Positions 22,291 through 34,363 of a stretch of 64,000 bases of DNA are shown piece after piece (positions within the stretch are counted from its first letter, which is position 1; each line of letters begins with the position of its first letter). Source of the DNA: Dreissena polymorpha. Lineage: Eukaryota; Mollusca; Bivalvia; Myida; Dreissenidae. A program made the position numbers and the translations under genes. The notes beneath the pieces were generated by a model. The model ran no database searches. It was not told the origin of the DNA and worked only from the letters and a program-made list of their open reading frames with translations. The stretch spans positions 82,319,430 to 82,383,429 of the forward strand of contig NC_068359.1 of NCBI RefSeq assembly GCF_020536995.1, given 5' to 3'.

Positions 22291-22840
22291 TCTTGAGTCC
22301 GTGTCCTGACCAAGTTTCATGAATGTTGGACAATAAATTTGACTTCTCGAGTCTTAACAAGGTTTCATTATAGTCTTATAAGGAAAAATGCCCCGCCCCC
22401 TGGGGGCCACGTATTTAAACAGACCAGAACCATTTTCGAACGACATCCAAGATATCATAAGAAAATATATTATGACCAAGTTTCATGAAGGTTGGACAAT
22501 ACATGTGACTTCTAGTGTTAAAAAGGTTTTACTAGATATAACCTAGGGAAATGCCGCGCCTCCTGGTTGCCAAGTTTTTCAATCAACCGGAACCATTTTC
22601 ATACTTGTCCACAATATAATTGGGTAAAATCTCCTGACCAAGTTTCATGAAGATCGGACAATAAATGTGGACTCAAGAGTGTTACCAAGACACATGTTCA
22701 ACCTTCTCAATATTTTCGCAAATGGCTCAAATGGCGAACGACAGCGCGAGCCCTGTCAAAAAAGAGTTGAGGACGCACGAAGGATAAAAGGCGATCACAA
22801 AAGTTTACTATGAGCAAGTTGTGCTCAGATGAGCTAAAAA
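22290..22840 (-). repeat. AGCTCAYSTGAGCAC-type repeat element, truncated
   Basis: Core units contain CTGACCAAGTTTCATGAAG and a GGACAATAAATGTG-type word. The end at 22803-22840 is the complement of TTTTTAGCTCATCTGAGCAC. A longer relative lies at 38.0-39.2 kb. It ends only about 10 bases inside the intron following the exon at 22850. Confidence 0.75.
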
Positions 22841-22849
22841 TAAAAATAC

Positions 22850-23756
22850 CTGAGTCATCTTTTTCGAAGTTTGAATGATTATGAACATCAAGGTTTGAGT
22901 AAAGGTTCTTTGGTATTGTCTCTCCGATCACAGTTGGTCTAACACAATATTGGTCAACATTTGAAAAAGTAATCTCTTCCCTTGTCAGAAATACAGAATT
23001 TACGTAGGCCAGTTGAGCTTGATCCTCTATTGCGTTTGAATGATCAGATGAAGCATTTGGGTCATTTTCTGTTCTATTGTCCGAATCTGTATTTACATAC
23101 TGTTTAGCTATACCACATACAGAATTATGATCATTTGCTGTTGTATGTCCATTGTCCATATCTGTATTTATATACTGTTTAACTATACCACATACAACAG
23201 TATGATCATTTGTTTTTATATTTCTATTGTCTGTAGCAGTATGTATATACTGTTTAGCTATACCACCTACAGAATTGAGGTCATTTGTTATTATATAACT
23301 CTGGTCTGTATTTGGATTAAGCAACTGTTTTGTTGTCCCAAATACAGAATGGAGCTCATCTTTTTCTGTATATGCATTTAAATTTGCAGTCGCGTTTTTG
23401 TTCACACATACAGAATTGAGGCAAGCTTGTTGCATACTTTCATATGCTGTCTGTTCTGATTTCACACATTCGGAGGTGAATCCATCTTGTTTGGTGTAAT
23501 CTTGATCCATCTGTACATATCCTGTTTGTTCATGTACAAAATTGAAGCCCTCTTGTTTGTTGCAATCTGGTTGTCTCTCCTCCCATAGAACCTGTTTTGA
23601 ATTGGCACACACAGATAACAAATCAGCAGAAGAATTATACCATTCATCAGTCTCGATTTCCATGTCACTTTCCATGGTATTGCTTTCTGTTTTTCGTTTT
23701 CTTAATGTGAATTCTTTGGAGGCTGCCAGTAGAGGACTTCTCTATTTATGCGTCAT
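22850..23756 (-). CDS. Unrecognised protein exon with 26-residue internal repeats
   Basis: An acceptor (AACTATTTCCAG) at 23757 is followed by a short leader, an ATG at 23675 and 275 open codons up to the donor GACTCAG/GTATTT. The product begins MESDMEIETDEWYNSSADLL, is acidic and rich in Asn, Asp, Gln and Thr, and has no signal peptide or membrane segment. About five imperfect 26-28 residue repeats share NSVCGIAKQYVNTDSDN or close variants. I recognise no family. Ignoring the donor extends the frame 46 codons into a transposon-derived repeat, so the donor is probably used. It ends with one spare base, compatible with the possible exon at 15974, so it could be the start of the PRDM9-like transcription unit; that link is inference only. 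Confidence 0.55.
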
Positions 23757-23759
23757 TCT

Positions 23760-24505
23760 GGAAATAGTTTACAGATAAAACAGGTTCATTTATAGGCAAT
23801 TTCATGAGATAGATATGGTCACAACACTTATAAATCATTATCTTTAAAAATATTGCAATCAATTGACAGTTACAATAATTACATAGTGGTCTTAAAAACT
23901 AAACTTAAACATGAGTATATTAGTTTTTTAAATATTCTATGTTTGAAAAACTATATTGTATACTAAATAATCTACATGTAACATCTGCTATTTTAAAAGT
24001 TCAGCTTCACTAAACTATAACTTGTGACAATATGATAAGAGACTAATACCTCTCCATGTTGTAACAAGTAGAAAGTTATAACAACAACAAATTGGGCTCA
24101 GGGTTTTAAATAAGAATTGTTTAAGGAGACCAACTTGTAATGCATACTGGGTAGCCTATCTATGAAAGATTCAAATAAAAGAATACTATCATCTATAAAC
24201 ACTTTTATATTGATTTGTGCATGGTTTTGGAAACTTTATAGAGACATTGTAAAATGTGCTCCTTGTTGTAACTTTATTTTGTTACATCTGAGTGCAATAG
24301 CGATTATAAACTATGTTAAAGAACATTTTGTCGAGTCCCAATAAAAAATCTTAAGGGTAGATTTCACTTGGTATCGACTTTTTTGTTTTTCTTAAATGTG
24401 CTAACATAAAGTAAACTTGTTCGAATAACAAACAGCGGTCATGAACAATGCTTCAAGAATCAAGTGCACCAATTAGTAAGCATTAACCATACTGTTGTGA
24501 AATAA
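23760..24505. other. No gene seen
   Basis: AT-rich. A 60-codon plus-strand frame at 24162 has no recognisable features. Confidence 0.4.
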
Positions 24506-24582
24506 GGTCCAGGCTGTCAAGTGACCTTTTTTCAAAAACTTCTTTTGCAAAAAAGTAGGAAAAAAGAAAAAAAAGTATGAAC

Positions 24583-25022
24583 TTATCCCTCAAAAGTAGG
24601 AATACATAATACAAAATCTGTAGACACAAGTCCAGGAAACATAGCTTGAAACAGAGCAGGAGTGCCATCACATGTTCTGTATGGATACCAACTTGAAGCT
24701 ACTTTAAGGGCCCAGAGGATTTCAGCCTTTTGTACCTGTTCCTTGTGTGATAGATGTACTTGCATATTGATTTATCCCCACCACCATGAGAGCTGCTTGG
24801 CTTTGGAGCATTTTCAAACGAATGCTTTTGTGAATTATCATGCATGTATTGAATGTTTTCCTTGTGTTTTTGTCCATCTGCATGACTTATCAGTTGATTA
24901 GCAACATAATTACTACACAAGATGGACTTCATGCAGACAGTACAATATCCTGCATACTCATTGCCGGTATCTCTCTTGCACCAAGATCCAAGTGTTTTTC
25001 CACTGTTGTCCAACTTCTCCAT
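24583..25022 (-). pseudogene. hAT/ZBED-like transposase fragment, frameshifted
   Basis: The frame opens MEKLDNSGKTLGSWCKRDTG and contains a C2H2-like finger AGYCTVCMKSILCSN ... LISHADGQKHKEN, typical of the BED-like start of transposon-derived proteins. Near 24750 the reading shifts to an overlapping frame with KAEILWALKVASS and CDGTPALFQAMFPG, a stretch I recognise from the same protein family. It soon ends in a stop. The finger and the following block are therefore parts of one gene, broken by at least one frameshift and cut off early. The ATG lies only 9 bases from an inserted foldback element. Confidence 0.6.
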
Positions 25023-25031
25023 CTATGAAGG

Positions 25032-25549
25032 CAGGGCTCAAAATTAACACTCGCACACTCGCAAAATGTGAGTGAAAAATACCGATTGCGAGTTAAGTTT
25101 TAAGCCACTAGTAATTTTTTGCGAGTAACGAAATAGTGAAAAAAACAACAGTAATATTGCTAAATGCGTTCGACATCCTGAACGCTAAACCATATGTCAT
25201 AGAACGTCCTAATACCTGTATGCGGAAGGGCGCACCTTGTATATAGACTAGTATACTTACAGTACAGATACGAGGATGGTATTGGTACAAAGAACGTTAT
25301 ACAGTCGACTAATTCACACGTGTTCATTGAACTTGAACAGACATGGCGTCGAAGCGAAAAATAACTAGTTTCTTTTTGCCCACAGATTGAAATAACAATA
25401 CGAAAGATAAAGCAAAGTTAACTGTTGAATAAAAAAATTAAATTATGTTTCCAGCAAAATTTGCTAGAATGTTTTTGATTTTGCGAGTTGGTATATAAGC
25501 TGCTCGCAATGTTTTACAAGTAGAAAAAAAAAGTTAAATTCGAGCCCTG
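25032..25549. mobile_element. Foldback element CAGGGCTC...GAGCCCTG
   Basis: The ends are inverted: CAGGGCTCAAAATTAAC on the left and GTTAAATTCGAGCCCTG on the right. Inside, on the plus strand, is a short frame MASKRKITSFFLPTD ending in a stop. A relative of the left end occurs at 41.71 kb (CAGGGCTCAACATTAACC). Confidence 0.7.
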
Positions 25550-25559
25550 GAAGGGTTAA

Positions 25560-26730
25560 ACTTGGTTTTCCCACTAGGCATTTTAGCACTTATAGTGTAT
25601 CTATGATAATTAAGCTTTAAGCAAAGCTACCCTGTTAAAGAAGTATATTCAGATGCTGTTCATTTTGGTGTATCATCAAATAAGTGGTTAGAGGTCTTCT
25701 GTGTATGGATATAAAAATGGTAATATATTGTGCATGTTATATCCTTAAGCAGAAGATCAAATTTATTTAGTGTTACACCAACGTGTTGTACAAGATTAAT
25801 ATTAGTATATAAAGCAGTATCAATGCTCTGCTGCTACAGCTACATTTTGAAACCTTTAAATTGACAATAGGGTGCAGTTATAATGACATAAGTTACATTC
25901 AAAATGACTGGTCATTGCAGAGCACATTATGCAACTAGAGATAGGACCTTATCATCTGACATCTTTTACGACATCATTGATTGGTCAATGATACATTTGC
26001 ACTACATTGTTTATTCCAGTTTCAAATAATGTTTTTTTCTTCATTGATGACGTCGCGGGAGTGTAATAATGATGTTTAATATTTTTAATACTACGCTGTA
26101 ACACCTTGAAGTTACCTCACTAGCTATGGCATCATCAGAAAATGTATCAGGGCATTTATCTTTACTTACTAAACATGATGTACGTATGATATCAATAGAA
26201 CATCATATCCGTTATCATGTAATACAGAATTTATTACATTATATTTGTAAATTATGATAAAAACCCAGCAAACCATCAGTTTTATCTTTTTCACATAACT
26301 TGTGTAATAAATTCCATATTACAATACATAACCACTCATACAATACATGTATCTCTATATCTCTACATTCCAAACAGCAATATCATGTAAACATGCATAA
26401 GGTTTGATCAAATTAGTGTCAATGGAAACAAAATAAAACTGGAATAAACAATTGGTTCCCTCAGCTCTTGCATCACTGGGAACTCAACTGTGTAAGGCAG
26501 TGAAGTCTGCAGTGTACATATGCTAAGGAAGTAAACAAGGCACTATTGTTACTTTAAAAAAACTTTTGTCAATAATATCAAAAGTTACATAAGAAATAAT
26601 TATCTAATATCTATGCTTCCTGATGAGGTGCTACCAGACAGTCAACATGGGTTGTCAGGTCTCATCTAGATGAATGCATCTTAACAGTGATACAGTCATG
26701 CCATAGATTCATTCATCCTGCAAGTTTACT
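25560..26730. other. No gene seen
   Basis: AT-rich, probably the interior of the decayed hAT-like element or intergenic. No coding pattern. Confidence 0.4.
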
Positions 26731-26733
26731 AAA

Positions 26734-28374
26734 CAGGGGTTTTTTTTTAGAAAAAGGGGAAGAAGCTGAACGCTGGTTGAAAGGGGAAAACAGAGTGCGA
26801 AAGAGACATATTTAGGGAAAAAATAAAAACTTTTTAATCAATGTCCAGGGTTTTACATTCATGTCAAATTTTAGGGGTCCCTAGGACTCCTGTTATTAAT
26901 TTATTTTCAGGGGTCCTGTCAATTAAAATGGGGGTCCCAATATAACTTAGTGATATATTAGTACTTTAGCACGCATGAATGGTCCTTTATTCATGGCAAT
27001 TATTGTTTGCTTGTTTTTCACAGCACATCAAATCATTTCTGAATGAAAGTCATTGATATTTATAAAGCCATTCCGGCAAAAAATTTCGAGCCTTTTTAGT
27101 GGCAGGGGGCATTGTTTCAGTCCCACAGGAACCTTGCTCTTGTGTGGCTGATTCTGCATCTTTTGAACTACTTTGAAAGAATGCGTGTAAGTCACCTTGT
27201 TTGACATTTTTGCAGACGAAAAAGGGAATTTTAAAATGCATGCCATTTGAGTTACAAGCAGTGAATGTATGCTAGATATGCTGGCAGTGTTAAAAGTCAA
27301 ATAGTTAAAACTTAAAGTGTAGGAATCAATTATTTACGTAAACAATGGCCGCGATTTAACACACACCTATAAAATTAAAGATTGTATAATGTATTTATTT
27401 TTACAGTTTAATCTTGCTTGCCAGATAATAAGCTATCGTAGCCTCGGTAAGTTTTTCTTTCTTAGCGACATAAAATAGCTCGCATATACGCATTGTAATC
27501 TCAATTTGGGACTTTGCACCTAGCAACAGCAGGTGCGCAATAATACGATTGGTCGATAAATCAAACAAGCGAGACAATCCTACATCCTTCTAGAAAATTA
27601 AGTACTGCAGTTGTCTTTCAGATTTTCTTGTTGATATTACGAGATCCAATACGTCTACATAATTATAAAATAAATAATAAATAAACCAACAAAAATGACG
27701 GGTCCTGACTGGCATTTTATGCGTATTTGACGCAGAATATCGCGTCCCGCTAAAACCTGATGTCTATAACTCATCTTCTCTGATTTCAGGTGTTTTTCAC
27801 CACTGTCTGCGCCCTTGGAAAATGGAGGCATTCCCAAAGCAAAAAAATGGCCCTATTCCCAATCAAATCTAGATGACATTTTTTCCAATTAATTTACAAT
27901 AAAGAAGTTTTCTGTCAAAATCATAAAAAAAACCATTAACAAACACTTATGACATTTAGAGTGACTTCCCTTTATCCATTACTTTATATAGCATGCGCTT
28001 AAGGACTCAGATGTAAGCACGTTTAGTTTGAGGATTCTTCTACCAAAATTTACAGCGATAAAGTGCGAAATGTACTGCATGACTTTGCAAAAATTAATAG
28101 GAACCGCAAACTACACATTCTAATCCAACTCCATAGACGCTTATTTCTATTTTAACGTGATTTTGCGACCACCGCAAATGACTAGTATTGCGATGGATAA
28201 TTAAGCAATCAAAATTAACAATTTTCGATTTAAAGCTTAAATATATGCTAAAAAAGATATGTTTTAGTGAAAAATGATATTCTTGGAGGGGAAATTGTAT
28301 TTTGAGGGGAAAACATTCTGGTAGGGGAAGACGCCGACTATCGGCATCAATTTCTTAGTAAAAAACAAACCCTG
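26734..28374. mobile_element. Element with AGCAGGG(T)TTTTTT inverted ends
   Basis: The left end CAGGGGTTTTTTTTTAGAAA then GGGGAAGAAGCTGAACGC is matched in inverse by CTTAGTAAAAAACAAACCCTG preceded by GTAGGGGAAGACGCCGAC. Short GGGGAAAA motifs repeat near both ends. The frames of 60-90 codons inside show no domain. Confidence 0.5.
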
Positions 28375-28505
28375 CTAAATAAACTCTTTAAAAAAATAAA
28401 TCTCGATTAAAAATGAAAAAGTAGGAATAGTAGGAAGATTTAGTAAAAAAATAGAAAAAGTATGACCGCTTGACAGTCTGAACGTCACTTCCAACAGCCT
28501 TGCTG

Positions 28506-28590
28506 TTGAGCTAGCTCTTAAGCGACAGGGTTGGAGTGTTTGACTACTACTCTTGAGGTTGCGGGTTGAATCCCCCGTTGGTGCTTATCA
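28506..28590 (+). repeat. tRNA-like repeat fragment
   Basis: GCTAGCTCTTAAGCGACAGG (weak box A) and GCGGGTTGAATCCCCCG (good box B-like T-arm) are spaced as in a tRNA. The acceptor strands do not pair, so it is more likely a SINE head than a working tRNA gene. Confidence 0.4.
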
Positions 28591-28599
28591 TTTTCACTT

Positions 28600-29130
28600 T
28601 AATGGCGACGAGGTGAACAATTCAGAAAGTGGTTATGTGAGCTGTTTAAGGTTCATGTAGAGGCTTCAGTTTGAAAAATGTGGGACCCCTAGCGTTGAAC
28701 TCAAATTTGACTTAACAAAGAGTGCCACATTGAAAATGTTTACATATTTGCTTAAAAGGTTGGCTTTTCCTTCAAACTGCTATTTTGTGCAGCAAAATCT
28801 CATACCATCGACAAAATCAATCAAAATACAAAGCGATTTTAACACAAAAATAGACATTATTTTCAAAAATCTGAATGATGTTTATTCAACATATTTCGGC
28901 GGAAAATTATATAACTAGTTAATAATATCGACATTGATGAGGGCAAGTTATGCTTAAATATTTTTTTTTTTACATATCTAGAAGTATCAAAACTCGAACA
29001 CATGTCATTTCATGACGATGGGGGCAGCCATTTTTATTGGTTTTAAACAAAAATATGAATACCGTAATGCAAAAAAATATTGAATTTCAAAAATGTGTTA
29101 TGTAATTCTATCAGTCTTGACCTTTAAAAT
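28600..29130. other. No gene seen
   Basis: A 62-codon plus-strand frame at 28730 has no recognisable motif. Otherwise AT-rich sequence. Confidence 0.35.
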
Positions 29131-31406
29131 GATATATACAGGGTCTTCCCACGGCCATTGAAGCGCCCCTTGCCGGGGCGCTTGAATTTCGAAATCAGAG
29201 TCCTGGGGCGCTTGAAATTTTCCGATCAGTGTATTCTTCTGTAAAAGAAAGTGGAGATTGTCCAAAAAAATCAAGGTTTCCCTATCAGTGTATCAATATT
29301 TCCTGTTTTAAAAGAGCACTCGGTACCTACTTTCACAAGTAATCGCCATAAAGACCACATGGGGTAATGGATAATCCACTGATAAGAACATAGCATGACA
29401 CGCGTATCGATTATTCTAGCCACATTACACGGTCATTTAAATGCTGACAAGGATGTATCTGGTAACTTTCCAGTCGTCAATCTGTGAAGTTCATCGTCCA
29501 ATCGGTTACGCGAATGCTTATGAGGGGGGGGGTTAACTATCGACCATTATTTTTTATTGACGTCGGGCATGAAGTAAGAGTTTATCGCAGCTTGATTAGC
29601 AAGAAGTTGTACCATTTGAGTAATATAAAACCGGTAATTAGTACAGTACAGAACATTAAAGACGGTTTCGGGCATCATCATCACACCTTTTTACTGTAAA
29701 CAAGTGTTACCTATGACTCATAATTAATACGAGAAATTAATTGCAAGTGGTAAACAATTAATTATTATAGCGAGTAAGTTGTGCAAATGACTCCCGGTTA
29801 CAATTATGTGATAACAATTTATTTAATTCCAGTGCATGTATATTTTCAACATGTCCATTTATAGAACTGATTCACCTCGTTTTTCTGACATTTATTCGAC
29901 ACGTAATGCGCTTTAACAAATTTTCGTTGAATTAATTACACACACTTGTAAATGTTTCGTCCGATAATCGATAGTTAGAAGGCTGATGATGGCAACCGGC
30001 CGTGATCCTCGTGGACAACGTGAATTTCATGCATTATTCCGTCAAAACATTTATTCGACTCGTAAAGTGTTTAAACAAATTATCGTTGAATTTATAACGC
30101 AACGGTTAATATTTGTTGAAATCTCAAATGGGAATAATTAAATTTGTAATCCGAAACCCATTCCCATAAGTCGATGTTAACGCGTTTTTACCGCAACGTT
30201 AAATATTTTTGCTTCAAATTAGCAGTGCAAATTTATTTTGTGTTGAATCTTTTTCTCAATTAAAAAGAGCGCGAAAATTATGCAGCATGTACAACGTCGC
30301 GTCTATTGCATACAAATGGCGTGTATTGAGCGTTTTAACAAGCACACAACAGGTCAGGGGATTGACGCATATTCAGAGGCATATTCAGAGGCAATATTTC
30401 ATCAAATCTATAATTAGTCACTTAAAAAATGGCAAGGTTTGTGTTAAAGAAATAACTGAAAGCTTTTATCGTAAATATTTACTAGAAAGAGATTGATAAC
30501 AACAGAATAAACGGGATTATCGGGTAATAAATAGAAACTTGAAAAAAAGTAAGTATAAAGGAATAGAGTCGGGTTGAAACGGATGTATTGGGGAATCGTT
30601 CGAGGCGGGATTTTACTATCTGTGCGGAAAAGTTTTAAAACAATTAAACAATATAAAAAAATATATTTTTAAATGACTGGGGGATTTTTTTTAAGAGTCA
30701 TAGCGCACCAAATGACGTTTTTTGACGCTGTTTTTCTTTGAGTTATAACGCACCACAGAACGTGAATTGACACGTTAAATAAATAACAAGGGACAAAATT
30801 GTCACAAAACTAGGTATTCATTGTGAAAAAAATCTGATAAAGGGAGACAACTCAAACTGAACTTTTGAAATGAACAAACAAAATTAACCCCCTTTGTAAG
30901 TTTGTTTTAAAATAAATCTATTTTTAGTCGTGGCGACCTTGACATTGGAGATATTGACGTGATTCTTTCGTGCGACACACCGTCCCATGATGGTGAACAA
31001 ATACATGTGCCAAATGATTTTAAAATCTCATAATGAATAACATAGTTATAGCCGAGACAAGCTCATTTATGGCTATTTTTTACCTTTGAACTCGAAGTGT
31101 GACCTTGACCTTGGAGATATTGTCGTAATTTTTTCGCGCGACACACCGTCTAATGATGGTTAACAAATGTGCCAAATGATTTTAAAATCTCACAATGAAC
31201 GACAAAGTTATGGCCAGGATAAGCTTGTTCCGCCCGCCCGCCAGCCCTCCAGCCAGCCCGCCCGCATTCGCCAATCTAATAACCAGTTTTTTCCTTTGGA
31301 AAACCTTGTTAAAAAATCAACGTAGGGAGGGGACACCCCTCCCGAACCCACCCCCGATCGGCCCCGGGGCGCCTGAAAAAATTCCTGGGGAAGGCACTGA
31401 TATATG
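29131..31406. mobile_element. 2.3 kb element with inverted ends and GGGGCGC(T)TGAA blocks
   Basis: The left end GATATATACAGGGTCTTCCC and right end GGGGAAGGCACTGATATAT are inverted. Next to each lies a GC-rich block, GCCGGGGCGCTTGAATTTC at the left and CCCGGGGCGCCTGAAAAAAT at the right. A 95-codon frame at 30209 lies inside but shows no convincing domain. Another dispersed repeat is nested near the right end. Confidence 0.55.
30784..31312 (-). repeat. Dispersed repeat, about 530 bp (copy 2)
   Basis: TAACAAGGGACAAAATTGTC at the left and ACCTTGTTAAAA at the right make short inverted ends. The interior matches the intronic copy at 12.8 kb (GACATTGGAGATATTGACGT, GTGCCAAATGATTTTAAAAT, CGCCAATCTAATAACCAGTT). 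Confidence 0.7.
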
Positions 31407-31409
31407 CCT

Positions 31410-32400
31410 CGTCCTCATACTTTCTTGTCTTCTCATTGGATTCGTGCTCAATTTAATATGTCATTTTCGCTCTCGCCAAATACTTCGCATGTCAGACAGG
31501 ATTCTATTCAAGTAGATCGAGCGTTTACAACTGCTGACTATTTTGCCAAGAAATGAGTTTTAAACAAGAAATGTTCCACATAGACATAGATATTGCTTAA
31601 ATGGTGGTAAAAAATACCATTGCAGAGTATTATTGCATTAAAAATCGCCAGCACTGAAAACAAAAAAGTTTAGAAATTCTGTGCAAGTGGCAGAAGCATT
31701 TCTAAGGAAGGCCACGCTGTATTTAATTAGGAGCACTGAGAGTTACCTGACAGGGTATTGTAACTCATTATGCAAGACGCGCGAGACAATTATATTTCAA
31801 TTAACACGTTTGCATTGTTTTGTTGAAAGTAACCATGGTTAAATATTTACCTCCCTGCTCTTATTTGGAATTTTTTATTTGAAAATAAATAAATTCCATC
31901 ATTAAATACACATTCAATTGTGTCTTAGAAAAAGGACATTGCAATCCATTACGTAAAAAATAACTTCCCCACTGGGAAAAGCGGTCAAGCGAGGAGCATG
32001 AATCCAATGAGAATAATCTCGGGATGATGCAGATCATTTGCCTTCACCTTCACGAGTTGAAAAAAATAGTAAATATGTAAACAAAGACGATTTTCAGATG
32101 GTTCAATACTGAAATAGTATTTTATTGAGGATATAAAATTTATACAATGCTAAAAATACTTGTCATTGTATGCGCATGCGCGAAATACATAGTTAAGGGG
32201 CATAGAGAACATAGCATAGTTTGACCATATTGCACCACATTTAATGAAGACAAACCAAATCAAAGTTTTAATGAATTTTATCGCTCCCATGAACCTTAAT
32301 GGTTTTGAGGTGGGCCATGTGGATGCAATTAGATTTCAACATAGAGTCATTTTTCTTACAGGAGTGAGTAGGGAGTAGTAGGGGCCTCCGTGTGCTTATT
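31410..32400. other. No gene seen
   Basis: Mixed unique sequence with no coding pattern or repeat I can name. Confidence 0.4.
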
Positions 32401-32408
32401 TTCGATCA

Positions 32409-32553
32409 GGTGCCTAAGTTCGATCAGTTTTTTATGACGTATTTACATCACGCGCCAGTTTTGAATACTCTGTCGAAATACAAGTTTCCAGTAATCGTTG
32501 TTGATGTCGAGCATGCGCAGAGACAAAGTTTAACGTGATCGAACTTAGGCACA
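32409..32553. mobile_element. Short foldback MITE
   Basis: Perfect 17-bp inverted ends: GTGCCTAAGTTCGATCA at the left and TGATCGAACTTAGGCAC at the right, about 110 bp apart. No coding capacity. Confidence 0.7.
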
Positions 32554-32672
32554 CAGAGCATACCACTTACAAAACAGTAAGAACTGCAAATTGCAAGCCG
32601 CCTTTCGGATTGATTGAACAATTATTTCATCAAAACTGCCAAAAAAGAATATTGACATTTTACCGGAAGCAG

Positions 32673-32951
32673 GATTTCTTAATGGTTCAATACGGTCACA
32701 ATTCAAAACGGTTGCAAACCACAATCTGGTTTTCTCGGTAAAAGTAATAATATGATTATAGGTGCTACCTAATTTACGGACAAAGGCTTTTTGAGTTTTT
32801 TGATAACCATTTTATTTTAATAAATATATGGACATGATTGTGTTCAAAATATTATAGTTGTTGCAATAATTAAGTAACGGTGCGCCGATTTCTTAATGGT
32901 TCAATACGGTCACCATTCATAACGGTAGCAACCAACAATCTGGTTCCTATG
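32673..32951 (+). repeat. Direct repeat pair, 2 x about 65 bp
   Basis: GATTTCTTAATGGTTCAATA ... ACAATCTGGTT occurs at 32673-32738 and again at 32887-32951 with few differences, separated by about 150 bp. Confidence 0.75.
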
Positions 32952-32999
32952 GAAGCATATGTGTGCCACCACTTAACAACTTAAAAAAAACCCTGAAAA

Positions 33000-33240
33000 T
33001 AATGGGGGATTTCGCGAAAAAGAAATTCGTTTCGCGAAAACAGATAAATTTTCACGTAAATAAATATATTATGTTAACACGAATTTATGCATGTTAGTGC
33101 TCTAAACTGCCAACACATACAGATAAAATTTTCATGAAAATAATGAAAGATTTCGCGAACACAAATAACTTTTCTCGAAATCAGATATCTTCATGAAAAT
33201 ATGAATATAAATTCGCGAAAGATGACAGTTATATAAAAAT
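33000..33240. repeat. TTCGCGAAA-rich repeat
   Basis: GATTTCGCGAAAAAGAAATT, TTTCGCGAAAACAGATAAA, GATTTCGCGAACACAAATAA and AATTCGCGAAAGATG recur within 240 bases as an imperfect dispersed repeat of inverted and direct words. Confidence 0.5.
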
Positions 33241-33244
33241 AGGT

Positions 33245-34360
33245 GTTCTTCAATCGGTGAACATTGTCTTTGTCCTACAGACCAAGAACTGGAGTGTACG
33301 TGCATACTATAGCAAGTAGTAAGTTTCCTTTTATTGTTTTATTTTCAATGTAAATGCATCTTTGTTGACAATAAATACATGTAGCTGTTTTTACAGGTTT
33401 ATTTTCAGACACAAAAATGGAAATTACAGGGTGAGAAATGGATGTGCGATTTTTTTTTGTATTCATTAATGCAACAGTCTATACAGTGCCAATGTCACAT
33501 TTAGAGTTCAAAGGTCGAAAACGGTACAGTACCAATGTCACCCTTTGGAAAGCCACTTGTTAGACATTTGGATTTTTTATTTGAATAATAGATCTCTAAT
33601 TTTCTTTATGGTAATTCCAGATCATGCTCGCATACGATATTCAGGACGCCGATCTTCGGGGTATGTCATCATCACAGCTTATTGTTTTGTATCGTCAGAG
33701 AGGGTATTCTGTTACGTGAAATTCTTGGAGTTATGACCATGCGACATGGAAAAATAACAAGCTTACGATCAATTTTCCGAGTTTTGAGCCTTTACCGCCT
33801 GACTTGAGGCCAAAGTCAGCACAGTCTCGAAGAAATTATTCAAGGATTATTGCTTGAGTTATCAGCTTCCGGTGAAAATGCTGGTTATTGTGATAATAAA
33901 TATTTGTTGTCTAGGTTTTTATTACAATAAAAAAAGTTTGCATTAAATTTAAGTATTAAAAATAGAATAGGTAAATTCTTTAGTAAACAACCCTGTTTTC
34001 AGTGTGTCTTCCAGTGTTTCAGCACTGATTTATGAGAATCTAAAATCGCATATTTTTTTCAAAACTGCTGCAAAGCTTTTCTTCCTAATTCTGAACATGT
34101 AAGCAATTGGTGTGAGCTTCGAATTGCAGTAGAAATTTATCATATCAATGCATGTTTATTTTTCAACAAAAGTTGACGCTTATAAGAAATTAGGGATGTA
34201 ACAAAAATTGTCTGGACAGAAAAAACGTGCTCACATATACAACACTGAATTTCAGAAAAATCGAACCAAATCCAAGTAATAGAAGAACCTGCTCCTCACT
34301 ATGTCTTGTTGGGTATGAAGCTTTTTAATTTGTGAAGACCTAAACAAATAATTGGGCTGT
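33245..34360. other. No gene seen
   Basis: A possible exon border TCCTACAG/ACCAAGAACTGG at 33281 and a frame at 33545 were checked for the missing middle of the PR domain and do not match it. Confidence 0.35.
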
Positions 34361-34363
34361 TGT

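Larger units (their letters stand above)
24510..28480 (-). mobile_element. hAT-like DNA transposon relic with nested insertions
   Basis: The outer ends are imperfect inverted repeats: CAGGCTGTCAAGTGACC at the left and GACCGCTTGACAGTCTG at the right, both followed inward by runs of the CCTACTTTTT type. Inside lies a broken hAT/ZBED-like reading frame next to the left end, and at least two other elements (25.03-25.55 and 26.73-28.37 kb). No 8-bp target duplication is evident, which weakens the boundary call. Confidence 0.5.

Noticed and set aside
30209-30496. 95-codon frame with ESFSQLKRARKL, vaguely like a hAT dimerisation end
   Set aside because: The match covers only a few residues and the start is not an ATG; too weak to call.
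33245-33740. Possible PR-domain middle exon near 33281 (KNWSVRAYYSK)
   Set aside because: Only two residues fit the conserved NWMRYVNCA motif and a stop follows.
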